Below, one piece after another: positions 49,334-58,107 of a DNA stretch of 64,000 nucleotides (position 1 is its first letter; every line of letters begins with the position of its first letter). Source of the DNA: Luteimonas yindakuii. Its GTDB lineage: Bacteria > Pseudomonadota > Gammaproteobacteria > Xanthomonadales > Xanthomonadaceae. Location: assembly GCF_004803715.2 (NCBI RefSeq), contig NZ_CP039383.2, forward strand, positions 186,001-250,000, written 5' to 3'. Both the position numbers and the translations under genes were made by a program. The notes beneath the pieces were generated by a model. The model made no database searches, had not been told where the DNA came from, and saw only the letters and a list, made by a program, of their open reading frames with translations.

Positions 49334-49888
49334 TCAGCGCTGACGCAGCGGCCCGGCCATGCGCGCCAGCGTGCCGTCGCGCATCCACAGCTGGTGCAGG
49401 GCGACCATCAGCACATGGCCGACGATCAGCGCGCACAGCGTCCACGCCAGCACGCCGTGCGACAGGTTGGCCGGCGCCAGCATCCATTCGATCTTCTGGC
49501 CGGTGGCCGCGAACACTGGGATGCCGAACGGGGCGAAGCCGCGCCCGGAGCCGGCCTCGCGCAGCAGGGCGACTGCCGGGATATAGGCCATCAGCGCATA
49601 GAGCAGCGCATGGCCCGCGGCCGCGCCACGACCGAGCAATGAACGGGGATGCGGTGGACGCCGCGCCCACTGCGACAGGCCCCAGGCGCCGCGCAGCAGC
49701 ACCAGCAGCAACAGCAGGGTGCCGATGGGTTTATGGCTGCCGACCATGAACGCGGTCAGCGGATGCCGCCCTACGATGTTCTTCACCGCCATGCCCGCGA
49801 ACTGCCAGGACAGCAGTGCCGCCATCGTCCAGTGCAGCATGCGGGTGACCAGGCCATAGCGTTGCGGGGTGTCGAGCCAGCGGGACAT
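49334..49888 (-). CDS. Cytochrome b561-family protein
   Basis: A 184-residue inner-membrane di-heme b-type cytochrome with four transmembrane helices. Likely heme-ligand histidines lie in VTRMLHWTMAALL, VGSHKPIG, NLSHGVLAW and VLMVALHQLW. Such proteins take electrons from quinol or pass them to superoxide or periplasmic acceptors. Start at ATG 49886-49888. It converges with the LigD gene and lies downstream of dnaG. Confidence 0.88.
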   Translation of the reverse strand: MSRWLDTPQRYGLVTRMLHWTMAALLSWQFAGMAVKNIVGRHPLTAFMVGSHKPIGTLLLLLVLLRGAWGLSQWARRPPHPRSLLGRGAAAGHALLYALMAYIPAVALLREAGSGRGFAPFGIPVFAATGQKIEWMLAPANLSHGVLAWTLCALIVGHVLMVALHQLWMRDGTLARMAGPLRQR

Positions 49889-50080
49889 GCGTGTTCCTGT
49901 GCGGGGTGTTGGTAACGGGACAGCGAGCGGTCGGCAGCCGCATCGGCGACCACGCAGTTCAGCCTGCCCGTGCAGGCATGTCAAACGTGGTGGTGCGCTG
50001 GCGCGTGAGCGTCGATGGTCCTGGCTCGATCTGCCGAAATACGTCTGCCACGGCCACATCGGCATCGGGCGACGCTGCGA

Positions 50081-51820
50081 CTAGTTCCTAATGGCCTGCT
50101 GCAGTTCCCGCAGTTCGCTGTGCTCTTCCGCGTTCAACGCCGAGGGCGAGCCACCTTCGCGCCACTTGAGCATCAGGTCGTCCACCCGTTGCTGCTTCGT
50201 CTGTTTGACCAGCTGCGCAACCGCGCCTGCGAAGTCCTGCCGCCATGACTCGGCATCGCCAGGGATCTCACTGGTGGCGAGCTTGTGCAGCGACGCGGCT
50301 TCGTCCCGGCCCTCGAAATGCTGCAGCAGCATGCCGGTGCTGATGTCGGGCCGTGCATGCACCAGGTCGATCAGCTCCACCAGCAATGGAACGCCCGGTT
50401 GGCGCAGGCCCGCCAGCTGTGCCTGATCGGGGGTGTCGAGCGCCAGCGCCGGACGCTGCAGCAGCAGGGTGATCGCCGTGCGCACCAGGCTGCGCTTCGG
50501 TGCAGGCACGCCGCGGCCGGTGCGCATGCGTCGCGTCGGCGCCTGCGCCGGGGCCGCTTCGTTGCGCGCACCGACCCCGGTAAGGGTGGTGAGGTGCTGG
50601 CGCATCAGGTCGGCGAAGGCGCCATCGGGGATCTGCGCCAGCAATGGTTGCGTGCGCTCGGCCAGCCGCGCCTTGCCATCGAGCGTGCCCAGGTTCACGC
50701 CCTCGGAGAACTGGTCGAAGAAGAACTGCGACAGTGGCACCGCGTCGCGCAGGCGCGCCTCGAAGCCTTCCGTGCCCTCGCTGCGCACGATCGAATCCGG
50801 ATCCTCGCCTTCGGGCAGGAACAGGAAGAACGCCTGGCGGCCATCGCGCGTGCGTGGCAGCACCGATTCCATCGCCTTGGATGCCGCGCGGCGGCCGGCG
50901 GCGTCGCCGTCGAAGCAGAAGTAGACGTCGGGCGCGTTGCGGAACAGCAGCTCGGCATGGTCGGCGGTGGTGGCGGTGCCGAGCGTGGCCACCGCCTCGC
51001 GCAGGCCGTGCTGGAACAGCGCGACCACGTCCATGTAGCCCTCGACCACGATCAGCCGCGCGATCTTCTGCTGCGCCTGGCGCACCTGCCACAAGCCGTA
51101 GAGTTCGCGGCCCTTGTGGAACAGCGCGGTCTCCGGTGAATTGAGGTACTTGGGACCGTCATCCGATTTGAGCACGCGGCCGCCGAAGGCGATCGTGCGG
51201 CCTCGGCGGTCGGCGATCGGGAACATCACCCGGTCGCGGAACTTGTCGTAGGTGTGGCCGCGGTCGTTCTTCGACAGCAGGCCGGCGCGCTCGAGCAGCT
51301 TCAGCCGGCGCTCGTCGGTGCCCAGCGTGTCCTTGAGCGCGGAGAAGCCTTCCGGTGCATAACCGATGCCGAACAGCTCGCGGATCTCCAGGTCCACGCC
51401 GCGGCCGTCCAGATAGGCCTGGGTGGCCGGACTGGCGGCGAGCGCGTTGCGGTAGTGGCGTGCGGCGGCCTCGAGTGCGTCGTAGACGCCGCGGGTGTCG
51501 TCGTCGGGCGTACGCGCGCGCTCGTCGCGCGGGATCTCCATGTTGGCCGCACGCGCCAGTTCCTCGACCGCGTCGAGGAATTCGAGGCGGTCGTAGTTCA
51601 TCAGGAAGCTGATCGCGGTGCCGTGCGCGCCGCAGCCGAAGCAGTGGTAGAACTGCTTGACCGGCGACACGTAGAACGACGGCGTGCGCTCGTCGTGGAA
51701 CGGGCACGGCGCGGAGTACTCCCGGCCCTTGCGCTTGAGCGGCACGCGCGCGCCCACCACCTCGACGATGTCGGTACGCGCGAGCAGGTCGTCGATGAAC
51801 GCGTCGGGGATGCGGGCCAT
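50081..51820 (-). CDS. dnaG: DNA primase
   Basis: Makes RNA primers for replication. The 579-residue protein has the N-terminal zinc ribbon (C39, H42, C60, C63 in APCPFH and HCFGCG), the RNA polymerase core with the TOPRIM motifs VEGYMDVVAL and CFDGDAAGRRA, and a C-terminal DnaB-interacting domain (about 430-579). Start at ATG 51818-51820 (MARIPDAFIDDLL). rpsU and yqeY lie upstream on the same strand, but rpoD, usually next in this operon, is not adjacent here. Confidence 0.96.
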   Translation of the reverse strand: MARIPDAFIDDLLARTDIVEVVGARVPLKRKGREYSAPCPFHDERTPSFYVSPVKQFYHCFGCGAHGTAISFLMNYDRLEFLDAVEELARAANMEIPRDERARTPDDDTRGVYDALEAAARHYRNALAASPATQAYLDGRGVDLEIRELFGIGYAPEGFSALKDTLGTDERRLKLLERAGLLSKNDRGHTYDKFRDRVMFPIADRRGRTIAFGGRVLKSDDGPKYLNSPETALFHKGRELYGLWQVRQAQQKIARLIVVEGYMDVVALFQHGLREAVATLGTATTADHAELLFRNAPDVYFCFDGDAAGRRAASKAMESVLPRTRDGRQAFFLFLPEGEDPDSIVRSEGTEGFEARLRDAVPLSQFFFDQFSEGVNLGTLDGKARLAERTQPLLAQIPDGAFADLMRQHLTTLTGVGARNEAAPAQAPTRRMRTGRGVPAPKRSLVRTAITLLLQRPALALDTPDQAQLAGLRQPGVPLLVELIDLVHARPDISTGMLLQHFEGRDEAASLHKLATSEIPGDAESWRQDFAGAVAQLVKQTKQQRVDDLMLKWREGGSPSALNAEEHSELRELQQAIRN

Positions 51821-51932
51821 CGCGCTAGTGTATGCCGCCGGCCTCGGGCCCCGCCGCCGTTCGAGCGGCCGCGGCGCGCCCGTCAGCCGGCGTCGCCCGG
51901 GGCGGCAACGCACGGACGCAGGCGGTTACGGG

Positions 51933-52916
51933 CTACGGGTTGCGGGCGTCGCGCGGTGGCGGAGCTGCCGGCGGAGGATCGACGGCCAGCGTCGTCGGGT
52001 ACACCTGCGGTTCCTCCGGCGCCTCGGCCTGCGGCCAGCAGTCCTCCTGCTCGGGCGGCATCTCGCCGCAGCGGATCTGCGCGCGTTCGTCGATGACCGC
52101 GGTGATCAGCGCGCCGACGAAGAACACCATCGCCGCGTAGTACATCCACACCAGCAGGATCACCAGCGTGCCCATCGAGCCGTAGGCGCTGCCGGGCGCG
52201 GCGCGCGCGATGTACACGCCGATCGCCCAGCGGCCGAGCATGAACAGTGCCGCGGTGATCAGCCCGCCGAGGAAGGCCTGCTGCCAGCGCACCCGCCGGT
52301 CCGGCAGGTAGTGGTAGAGCAGGGCGAACGCGAAGGCATAGATCGCCAGCGAGATCACGATGCCGAGCAACGGCAGCAGGCTCGGCACGCCGGCGAAGAT
52401 CCATTCGATCACCGCCGACAGCACCGTCGACACGATCACCAGGAAGCCGAGCGCGAACACCACCCCGAACGAGAACACCCGCTTGCGCAGGAACACGAGG
52501 ATGCCGCCGAGCGTCTGCCCGCTGGTATGGAAGATCAGGTTGAGCGTGCCCTGCAGCCGCGCGAACACCGTGGTCGCGCCGATGAACAGCAGCAGCGTGC
52601 TCCACATCCCGGCCAGCGAACCGATGTCGGGCTGGTCGCGGGCGTTGCGCAGCACCGTGCCCGCGACTTCCTGCGCGGCGCTGCCGGCAATCGCCCCGAG
52701 CTGCTCGATCAGCTGCTCCTGCGCTTCCGGGTACAGCGACGCCGCCAGCCACAGCAGCAGCACCAGCAGCGGCGCCAGCGACAGCAGGGCGAAGAACGAC
52801 AGCGAGGCCGCCTGGGTGAGCAGGTCGATCTCGACGAAGCGCCGTGCCAGCGCCACCGGCAGGCTGTGCTGGAGGCGCTCGATCTGGCGCTTGAATTTCG
52901 CGCGGGTTCCGGACAT
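51933..52916 (-). CDS. YihY/BrkB-family inner-membrane protein
   Basis: A 327-residue protein with about six transmembrane helices and the family pattern QAASLSFFALLSLAPLLVLLL, LQGTLNLIF, LYHYLPDRRVRWQQAFLGG and LVWMYYAAMVFFVGA. Function is uncertain (once linked to RNase BN or virulence). The Pro/Ala/Gln-rich C-terminus is likely cytosolic. Start at ATG 52914-52916; a longer ORF start at 52988 adds a non-family extension. Confidence 0.9.
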   Translation of the reverse strand: MSGTRAKFKRQIERLQHSLPVALARRFVEIDLLTQAASLSFFALLSLAPLLVLLLWLAASLYPEAQEQLIEQLGAIAGSAAQEVAGTVLRNARDQPDIGSLAGMWSTLLLFIGATTVFARLQGTLNLIFHTSGQTLGGILVFLRKRVFSFGVVFALGFLVIVSTVLSAVIEWIFAGVPSLLPLLGIVISLAIYAFAFALLYHYLPDRRVRWQQAFLGGLITAALFMLGRWAIGVYIARAAPGSAYGSMGTLVILLVWMYYAAMVFFVGALITAVIDERAQIRCGEMPPEQEDCWPQAEAPEEPQVYPTTLAVDPPPAAPPPRDARNP

Positions 52917-53015
52917 GGCGACCTGGGATGCGGCGTCGCCGGCGAGGATGCCAACAGCGCACGTGCGTGCGCCGTGTAGGTGCGCCACCGGTGTGCGTAC
53001 GCGCGGTGGCGCGGA

Positions 53016-53507
53016 TCAGGCGGCCGCGGCCAACCGTTGCAGGGCGTCGCCGTCGACGCGCTGCACCGTCCAGCCGTCGAGGCCGACCGCGCCCAGTTCG
53101 CGATAGAACGCGATCGCGTCGGTGTTCCAGTCCAGCACCGACCATTCGAAGCGCGCGCAGCCGCGCTCGACCGCGGTGCGGGCGAGGTGGTGCATCAGCT
53201 GGCGGCCGATGCCGCGCGCGCGGAAGGCCGGGCGCACGTACAGGTCTTCCAGGTACAGGCCGCGGCGGCCGTGGAAGGTGGAGAAGTTGTGGAAGAACAA
53301 TGCGAAGCCGGCGGGCTCGCCGTCGACCTCGGCGATCACCGCTTCCGCCGCCGGGCGCGCGCCGAACAGGCTGTCGGCGAGCACCATCTCGTCGACGACC
53401 ACCTCATGGGCGAGGCGTTCGAAGTCGCCGAGCTCGCGGATGAAGGCGAGCAGCAGGGCGACGTCGGCCTGCGTGGCGGGGCGCAGGCGGGACGCGTCGG
53501 CCGCCAT
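53016..53507 (-). CDS. GNAT-family N-acetyltransferase (diamine acetyltransferase-like)
   Basis: A 163-residue acetyl-CoA-dependent transferase with the fold's motif A, LYVRPAFRARGIGRQLM, preceded by FFHNFSTFHGRRGLYLED, the latter typical of spermidine/spermine acetyltransferase relatives. The substrate could be a polyamine, fitting with speA/speE elsewhere in the window, but this is not proven. Its ATG overlaps the yqeY stop by one base (TGATG), so the two are co-translated. Confidence 0.8.
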   Translation of the reverse strand: MAADASRLRPATQADVALLLAFIRELGDFERLAHEVVVDEMVLADSLFGARPAAEAVIAEVDGEPAGFALFFHNFSTFHGRRGLYLEDLYVRPAFRARGIGRQLMHHLARTAVERGCARFEWSVLDWNTDAIAFYRELGAVGLDGWTVQRVDGDALQRLAAAA

Positions 53508-53953
53508 CAGCCGGCGAGCTTCTGCTTGACCAGCTTCGAGACCTCGCCCATGTCGGCCTGGCCGGCCAGCTGCGGCTTCAGCACGCCCATCAGCTTGCCC
53601 ATGTCGGCGGGGCCGGCGGCGCCGGTCTGCGCGATGGCGGCACTGATCGCGGCCAGGATCTCGGCCTCGCCGAGCTTCTCCGGCAGGTAGCGCTCGATCA
53701 CCACGATCTCGGCACGCTCGATCGCGGCCAGGTCCTCGCGCGCGGCGGCCTCGTACTGGGTAACCGAATCCCGGCGCTGCTTGACCATCTTCTCCAGCAC
53801 CGCCAGCACGGCGGCGTCGTCGAGCTCGATGCGCTCGTCCACCTCGCGCTGCTTGATCGCGGCGTTGATCAGCCGGATCACGCCAAGGCTGGCCTTGTCG
53901 CCGCCCTTCATCGCGGCCTTCATGTCGTCGGTGAGTCGCTGCTTGAGGGTCAT
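53507..53953 (-). CDS. GatB/YqeY-domain protein
   Basis: A 148-residue cytosolic protein of the YqeY family (MTLKQRLTDDMKAAMKGGDK, EIVVIERYLPEKLGE, MGKLMGVLKPQLAGQADM). The fold is related to the tail domain of GatB and the family may act near tRNA amidation, but the role is uncertain. It lies between rpsU and the GNAT gene, as commonly seen in the rpsU-yqeY-dnaG arrangement. Confidence 0.9.
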   Translation of the reverse strand: MTLKQRLTDDMKAAMKGGDKASLGVIRLINAAIKQREVDERIELDDAAVLAVLEKMVKQRRDSVTQYEAAAREDLAAIERAEIVVIERYLPEKLGEAEILAAISAAIAQTGAAGPADMGKLMGVLKPQLAGQADMGEVSKLVKQKLAG

Positions 53954-54010
53954 GGTGATGGCTCCATCGGAATCGGACGGCCGAGCGCGGATGCGGGCGG
54001 CGGGAACGCA

Positions 54011-54042
54011 GAAAAGCCGGTCACGCTTGCGCGTGCCGGCTT
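54011..54042 (-). terminator. Terminator after rpsU
   Basis: On the minus strand a stem of 12 bp with one bulge (54014-54026 against 54031-54042) is followed by TTTTC. It lies 54 bp after the rpsU stop, between rpsU and yqeY. It probably sets a higher level of S21 than of the downstream genes, with partial read-through. Confidence 0.7.
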
Positions 54043-54095
54043 CTGGCGGGTACCGGTGCGCGCGAAGACCCGCGCCGCGACCGGCAACCGACGAC

Positions 54096-54311
54096 TCAGT
54101 ACAGGCGCTGGCGCTTGGTGACGTCGCGCGACACGCGACGGGCCTGGCGCTTCACCGCAGCCGCGGCCTTGCGCTTGCGCTCCTGCGTCGGCTTCTCGTA
54201 GTACTCGCGCTTGCGCGTTTCGGCCAGCACACCGGCCTTCTCGCAGGTACGCTTGAAGCGGCGGAGGGCAAACTCGAACGGCTCGTTTTCGCGGACTTTG
54301 ACGCTTGGCAT
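54096..54311 (-). CDS. rpsU: 30S ribosomal protein S21
   Basis: A 71-residue basic ribosomal protein ([20 protein letters not shown]) with the usual [15 protein letters not shown] region. It is the first gene of the leftward rpsU-yqeY-GNAT-yihY-dnaG set and is divergent from tsaD with about 205 bp between starts, an arrangement conserved in many gammaproteobacteria. Confidence 0.97.
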   Translation of the reverse strand: MPSVKVRENEPFEFALRRFKRTCEKAGVLAETRKREYYEKPTQERKRKAAAAVKRQARRVSRDVTKRQRLY

Positions 54312-54405
54312 AGGGATCTCTGGGAAAGTGGGTGACCGGCCGGCGGGGCCGGCATCCCGGCCGTCGCGGGGCGCATAGGCACGCCACCCCGGCGGGAGAG
54401 CCGCG

Positions 54406-54411
54406 TATGAT
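54406..54411 (+). promoter_or_regulatory. Putative -10 box for tsaD
   Basis: TATGAT lies 105 bases upstream of the tsaD ATG, in the divergent rpsU/tsaD gap. A -35 box is not obvious. Confidence 0.3.
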
Positions 54412-54516
54412 ACCGGGCCTGCGTGGCCGCCTGCAAGACGGTCCCCACTTTTCGGCATGACCGGGCGTGATCGCCTGTTCCGGCCGCCCGCTGGCCGACC
54501 GGCCCGGAGCCTGCCC

Positions 54517-55554
54517 ATGCGCGTCCTCGGCATCGAAACCTCCTGCGACGAAACCGGCGTCGCCGTGTACGACACCGTACTGCGCGGTGCCGCCGCCCTG
54601 CGTGCGCAGGCGCTGTACAGCCAGATCGCGCTGCATGCCGAATACGGCGGCGTGGTGCCCGAGCTGGCCAGCCGCGACCACGTGCGCAAGCTCGTCCCGC
54701 TGATCCGCGAGACGCTGGCCCAGGCCGGGATGACGCCTGCCGACCTCGACGGCGTTGCCTATACCGCCGGTCCCGGGCTGGTCGGCGCACTACTGGTGGG
54801 CGCCGGGGTGGCACGTTCGCTGGCCTGGGCGCTGGAGATACCGGCGATCGGCGTGCACCACATGGAAGGCCACCTGCTGGCGCCATTGATCGAGGACGAT
54901 CCGCCGGCGCCGCCGTTCGTGGCCCTGCTGGTGTCCGGCGGCCACACCCAGCTGGTCGCGGTGGAGGCGATCGGCAGCTACCGCCTGCTCGGCGAAACCC
55001 TCGACGATGCCGCCGGCGAGGCCTTCGACAAGACCGCCAAGATGATGGGCCTGCCGTACCCGGGCGGGCCGCAGCTGGCCGCGCTGGCCGAGCAGGGCAC
55101 GCCGGGCGCGTACCGGTTCTCGCGGCCGATGACCGACCGTCCGGGCCTCGACTTCAGCTTCAGCGGCCTGAAGACCCAGGTGCTGCTGGCCTGGCGCGAC
55201 AGCGACCAGTCCGACGCCACCCGCGCCGACATCGCGCGCGGTTTCGAGGATGCCGTGGTGGAGACGCTCGCAATCAAATGCGCACGTGCGCTCGATGCGG
55301 CCGGCAGCAACACCCTGGTGGTGGCCGGCGGCGTGGGCGCCAACCGGCGCCTGCGCGAACGCCTCACCACGATGTGCGCGCAGCGCGGCGGCCGTGCCTG
55401 TTTCCCGCGCCCGGCGCTGTGCACCGACAACGGCGCGATGATCGCCTTCGCCGGCGCCTTGCGCCTCGACGCCGGCCAGCACGACGACGCCAGCGTGCGC
55501 GCGGTGCCGCGCTGGGACATGGCGACGCTGTCGCCGCTGGTGCCAGCGAGGTGA
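54517..55554 (+). CDS. tsaD: tRNA N6-adenosine threonylcarbamoyltransferase
   Basis: Catalytic subunit for t6A37 formation on tRNAs reading ANN codons, working with TsaB, TsaC and TsaE. The 345-residue ASKHA-fold protein has [16 protein letters not shown] at the start, the metal-binding [15 protein letters not shown], and [10 protein letters not shown] near the end. ATG 54517 gives the family's [12 protein letters not shown] start; the ORF extends 20 codons further without homology. Its TGA lies in the first arm of an inverted repeat. Confidence 0.96.
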   Translation: MRVLGIETSCDETGVAVYDTVLRGAAALRAQALYSQIALHAEYGGVVPELASRDHVRKLVPLIRETLAQAGMTPADLDGVAYTAGPGLVGALLVGAGVARSLAWALEIPAIGVHHMEGHLLAPLIEDDPPAPPFVALLVSGGHTQLVAVEAIGSYRLLGETLDDAAGEAFDKTAKMMGLPYPGGPQLAALAEQGTPGAYRFSRPMTDRPGLDFSFSGLKTQVLLAWRDSDQSDATRADIARGFEDAVVETLAIKCARALDAAGSNTLVVAGGVGANRRLRERLTTMCAQRGGRACFPRPALCTDNGAMIAFAGALRLDAGQHDDASVRAVPRWDMATLSPLVPAR

Positions 55555-55705
55555 TTGGTGATTCGTGATTTGTGATTCGGAGAGCGGTTGCGAGACTGCG
55601 TCGGGGTGATCCTGTTTGCCGGACGCCACGGCACACCACGAGCCGCCCGCTAAGCTGTGGGCGCACGTCGGTTCCGAATCACCATCATCACCAATCACCA
55701 ATCAC
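55551..55705. repeat. Inverted repeat with GTGATT units, tsaD-folB gap
   Basis: Arm 55551-55580 (GTGATTGGTGATTCGTGATT and on) and arm 55674-55705 (reverse complement, ending CACCAATCAC) face each other across about 93 bases. The first arm contains the tsaD stop; the second ends 7 bases before the folB ATG. Each arm is itself made of short GTGATT(C/G/T)G units. This would place folB's ribosome site within a large hairpin. Confidence 0.7.
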
Positions 55706-55712
55706 GGCTCCC

Positions 55713-56069
55713 ATGGACAAAGTCTTTATCGAAGGCCTCGAGATCGAGGCACTCATCGGCATCTACGACTGGGAGCGGCGGATCCGGCAGACGCTGGTAT
55801 TCGACCTCGAGATGGGCTTCGACAACCGCGTGCCCGCCGCCAGCGACGACATCGCCCATACGCTCAATTACAAGGCCGTCAGCAAGCGCCTGATCGCCTA
55901 CGTGCAGGCGTCGGAATTCGGGCTGGTGGAGACGCTGGCCGAGCGCTGCGCGCAGATCGTCATCGATGAGTTCAAGGTCGACTGGTTACGCTTGAAGCTC
56001 TCGAAGCCGGGTGCGGTGCGCGGCGCGCGCGCGGTCGGCGTCATCATCGAACGCAGCCGGCAGGCCTGA
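55713..56069 (+). CDS. folB: Dihydroneopterin aldolase
   Basis: Converts 7,8-dihydroneopterin to the hydroxymethyl precursor in folate synthesis. The 118-residue protein has the family's FIEGLEIEALIGIYDWE start, TLNYKAVSKRL, LVETLAERCAQ and late LKLSKPGA. ATG 55713 lacks a clear Shine-Dalgarno, as the leader is the end of an inverted repeat. folK lies 1.4 kb downstream, separated by a channel gene. Confidence 0.94.
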   Translation: MDKVFIEGLEIEALIGIYDWERRIRQTLVFDLEMGFDNRVPAASDDIAHTLNYKAVSKRLIAYVQASEFGLVETLAERCAQIVIDEFKVDWLRLKLSKPGAVRGARAVGVIIERSRQA

Positions 56070-56116
56070 TACCGGTCCCGGCATCGGCGCCGTGCACGGC
56101 GCAAACCGGAGGTCGA

Positions 56117-57445
56117 ATGCCCATGCAGTCGCAGTTCGCACAGCTCAACGAGGTGCTGGCGCCGTATCCCTGGGCGTACACCGCCATCGTGCTGTCGGGC
56201 CTGTTGCTGCTCGCCTGGCTGGCCAACTTCGTCACCAAGCGGATCCTGCTGCGCGGCCTGCGCCAGCTGCTGCAACGCACCGCGCTGGGCGGCGCACAGC
56301 ACGACCAGCAGGTGCGCATGCAGGTGGTGCCGCGGCTGGCCAACGTGGTGCCCGCGCTGGTGATCGCGGCCGGCATCTCGATGGTCCCCGACCTGCACCC
56401 GCAGCTGGTCGCGGTGGTCAAGGCGCTGTGCCAGGTGTTCGTGGTGGTGACCATCGCACTGGCGGTGTCGAAGGTGCTCGATGCGATCAACCGCAGTTAC
56501 GAGCGCCGGCCCGACGCCCAGAACAAGCCGATCAAGGGCTACTTCCAGGTCGCCAAGATCATCATGTTCGTGCTGGTCGGCATCTCGGTGGTGGCGACGC
56601 TGGTCGGCGCGGAGTTCCTGCACATCGTCACCGGCCTCGGCGCGATGACCGCGGTGCTGCTGCTGATCTTCCAGGACACCATCCTGTCGCTGGTGGCCAG
56701 CGTGCAGATCAGCAACGACGGCCGCGTGCGCATCGGCGACTGGATCGAGATGCCGGGCCAGAACGCCGACGGCGACGTCATCGACATCGCCCTGCACACC
56801 ATCACCGTGCGCAACTGGGACCGCACCGTGACCACGGTGCCGACCAAGAAGCTGGTCTCGGATGCGTTCAAGAACTGGCGCCACATGTCCGAGGGCGGTG
56901 GCCGCCGGATCAAGCGCGCGCTGCATATCGACCAGCGCAGCGTGCGTTTCCTCGAACCCGACGAGGTGCAGCGCTTCCGCTGCTTCGTGCTGCTCGACGA
57001 CTACCTCGATCGCAAGGAGGCGGAGCTCAACGAATGGAATGCCGCGTTGGCCGCGCGCGGAGCCGAGCCGGTGAACCATCGCCGGGTCACCAACCTCGGC
57101 ACCTTCCGTGCGTACGTGCAGCACTACCTGGGCAGCCATCCCGGCATCAACCAGGACCTCACCCTGCTGGTGCGCCAGCTGCAGCCGACCGAGACCGGCC
57201 TGCCGCTGGAGATCTACTGCTTCACCGCGGATACGCGCTGGGCGGTCTACGAGGGCATCCAGTCCGACATCTTCGACCATCTGCTGGCGATCCTGCCCGA
57301 GTTCGGCCTGAGCGTGTTCCAGGCCCACAGCGATGCCGCGGTGGAAGTGCACCTGCGCCATCTCGAGGGCGATGGCGGGGTCGCGCAACCGGCGCGTGCG
57401 TTCGCCGCTGCACAGCCGTCGCCGGACGCACCCGACGCGCACTGA
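56117..57445 (+). CDS. Mechanosensitive ion channel family protein (YbdG-like)
   Basis: A 442-residue membrane protein with about five helices and a C-terminal MscS beta-domain (about 190-300; LGAMTAVLLLIFQDTILSLVASV, GDWIEMP, and TVPTKKLVSDAFKNW). The long soluble C-terminal part (about 300-442) resembles YbdG. It probably opens on membrane tension. It lies between two folate genes without a clear functional link. Confidence 0.88.
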   Translation: MPMQSQFAQLNEVLAPYPWAYTAIVLSGLLLLAWLANFVTKRILLRGLRQLLQRTALGGAQHDQQVRMQVVPRLANVVPALVIAAGISMVPDLHPQLVAVVKALCQVFVVVTIALAVSKVLDAINRSYERRPDAQNKPIKGYFQVAKIIMFVLVGISVVATLVGAEFLHIVTGLGAMTAVLLLIFQDTILSLVASVQISNDGRVRIGDWIEMPGQNADGDVIDIALHTITVRNWDRTVTTVPTKKLVSDAFKNWRHMSEGGGRRIKRALHIDQRSVRFLEPDEVQRFRCFVLLDDYLDRKEAELNEWNAALAARGAEPVNHRRVTNLGTFRAYVQHYLGSHPGINQDLTLLVRQLQPTETGLPLEIYCFTADTRWAVYEGIQSDIFDHLLAILPEFGLSVFQAHSDAAVEVHLRHLEGDGGVAQPARAFAAAQPSPDAPDAH

Positions 57446-57502
57446 AGGCATCGCGCCCGGGCCACGGCTGCGCGATCATGGCGCCCCGATCCGGAGCGCC
57501 CC

Positions 57503-58003
57503 ATGCCGCATACCGCCTGTTTGAGCCTCGGCAGCAACGTCGAGCCCGAACGCCACCTCGCCGCCGCGGTCCACGCGCTGCGCGCGGAGTTCGGCGAGGT
57601 GGTGCTGTCCACGTTCTACCGCACCCGCGCGGTCGGCTTCGATGGTCCGGATTTCGTCAACGCGGCAGCGGTCGTGCGCACCACGCTCGACGTGCACGCG
57701 CTCGATGCGTGGCTGCATGCGCTCGAGGACGCGCACGGGCGTGACCGCAGCGGGCCGCGCTACGGCAACCGCAATCTCGATATCGACATCGTGCTGTTCG
57801 ACCAGCTGGTCATCGACGGCCCCGGGCGGTTGCGCCTGCCGCGTGCGGACCTGCGCCATGCGTTCGTGCTGCGGCCGCTGGCCGAGATCGCGCCCGGGAT
57901 GGTCGAGCCGGTCAGCGGACACACGCTGGCCCAGCTGTGGGACGCCTCGCCGGAACGCGGCTTGCCGATGGAGCCACTCACCCTGCCGCCCTCAGCGACG
58001 TAG
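57503..58003 (+). CDS. folK: 2-amino-4-hydroxy-6-hydroxymethyldihydropteridine pyrophosphokinase
   Basis: Transfers pyrophosphate from ATP to the hydroxymethyl-pterin in folate synthesis. The 166-residue protein has the family's LGSNVEPERHLAAAVHAL start, FVNAAAVVRTTL, RYGNRNLDIDIVLFD with the metal Asps, and LPRADLRHAFVLRPL. ATG 57503. Confidence 0.95.
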   Translation: MPHTACLSLGSNVEPERHLAAAVHALRAEFGEVVLSTFYRTRAVGFDGPDFVNAAAVVRTTLDVHALDAWLHALEDAHGRDRSGPRYGNRNLDIDIVLFDQLVIDGPGRLRLPRADLRHAFVLRPLAEIAPGMVEPVSGHTLAQLWDASPERGLPMEPLTLPPSAT

Positions 58004-58107
58004 CGCGCGGTCACATCGCCCGCGCCACTGCGTCTGGTGACTTCCGGCGCTTGCGTGGGTTTGCAGCGCCGGCGCACGATTCCGTTCGTCGACAGGGGAG
58101 GTGGGCC

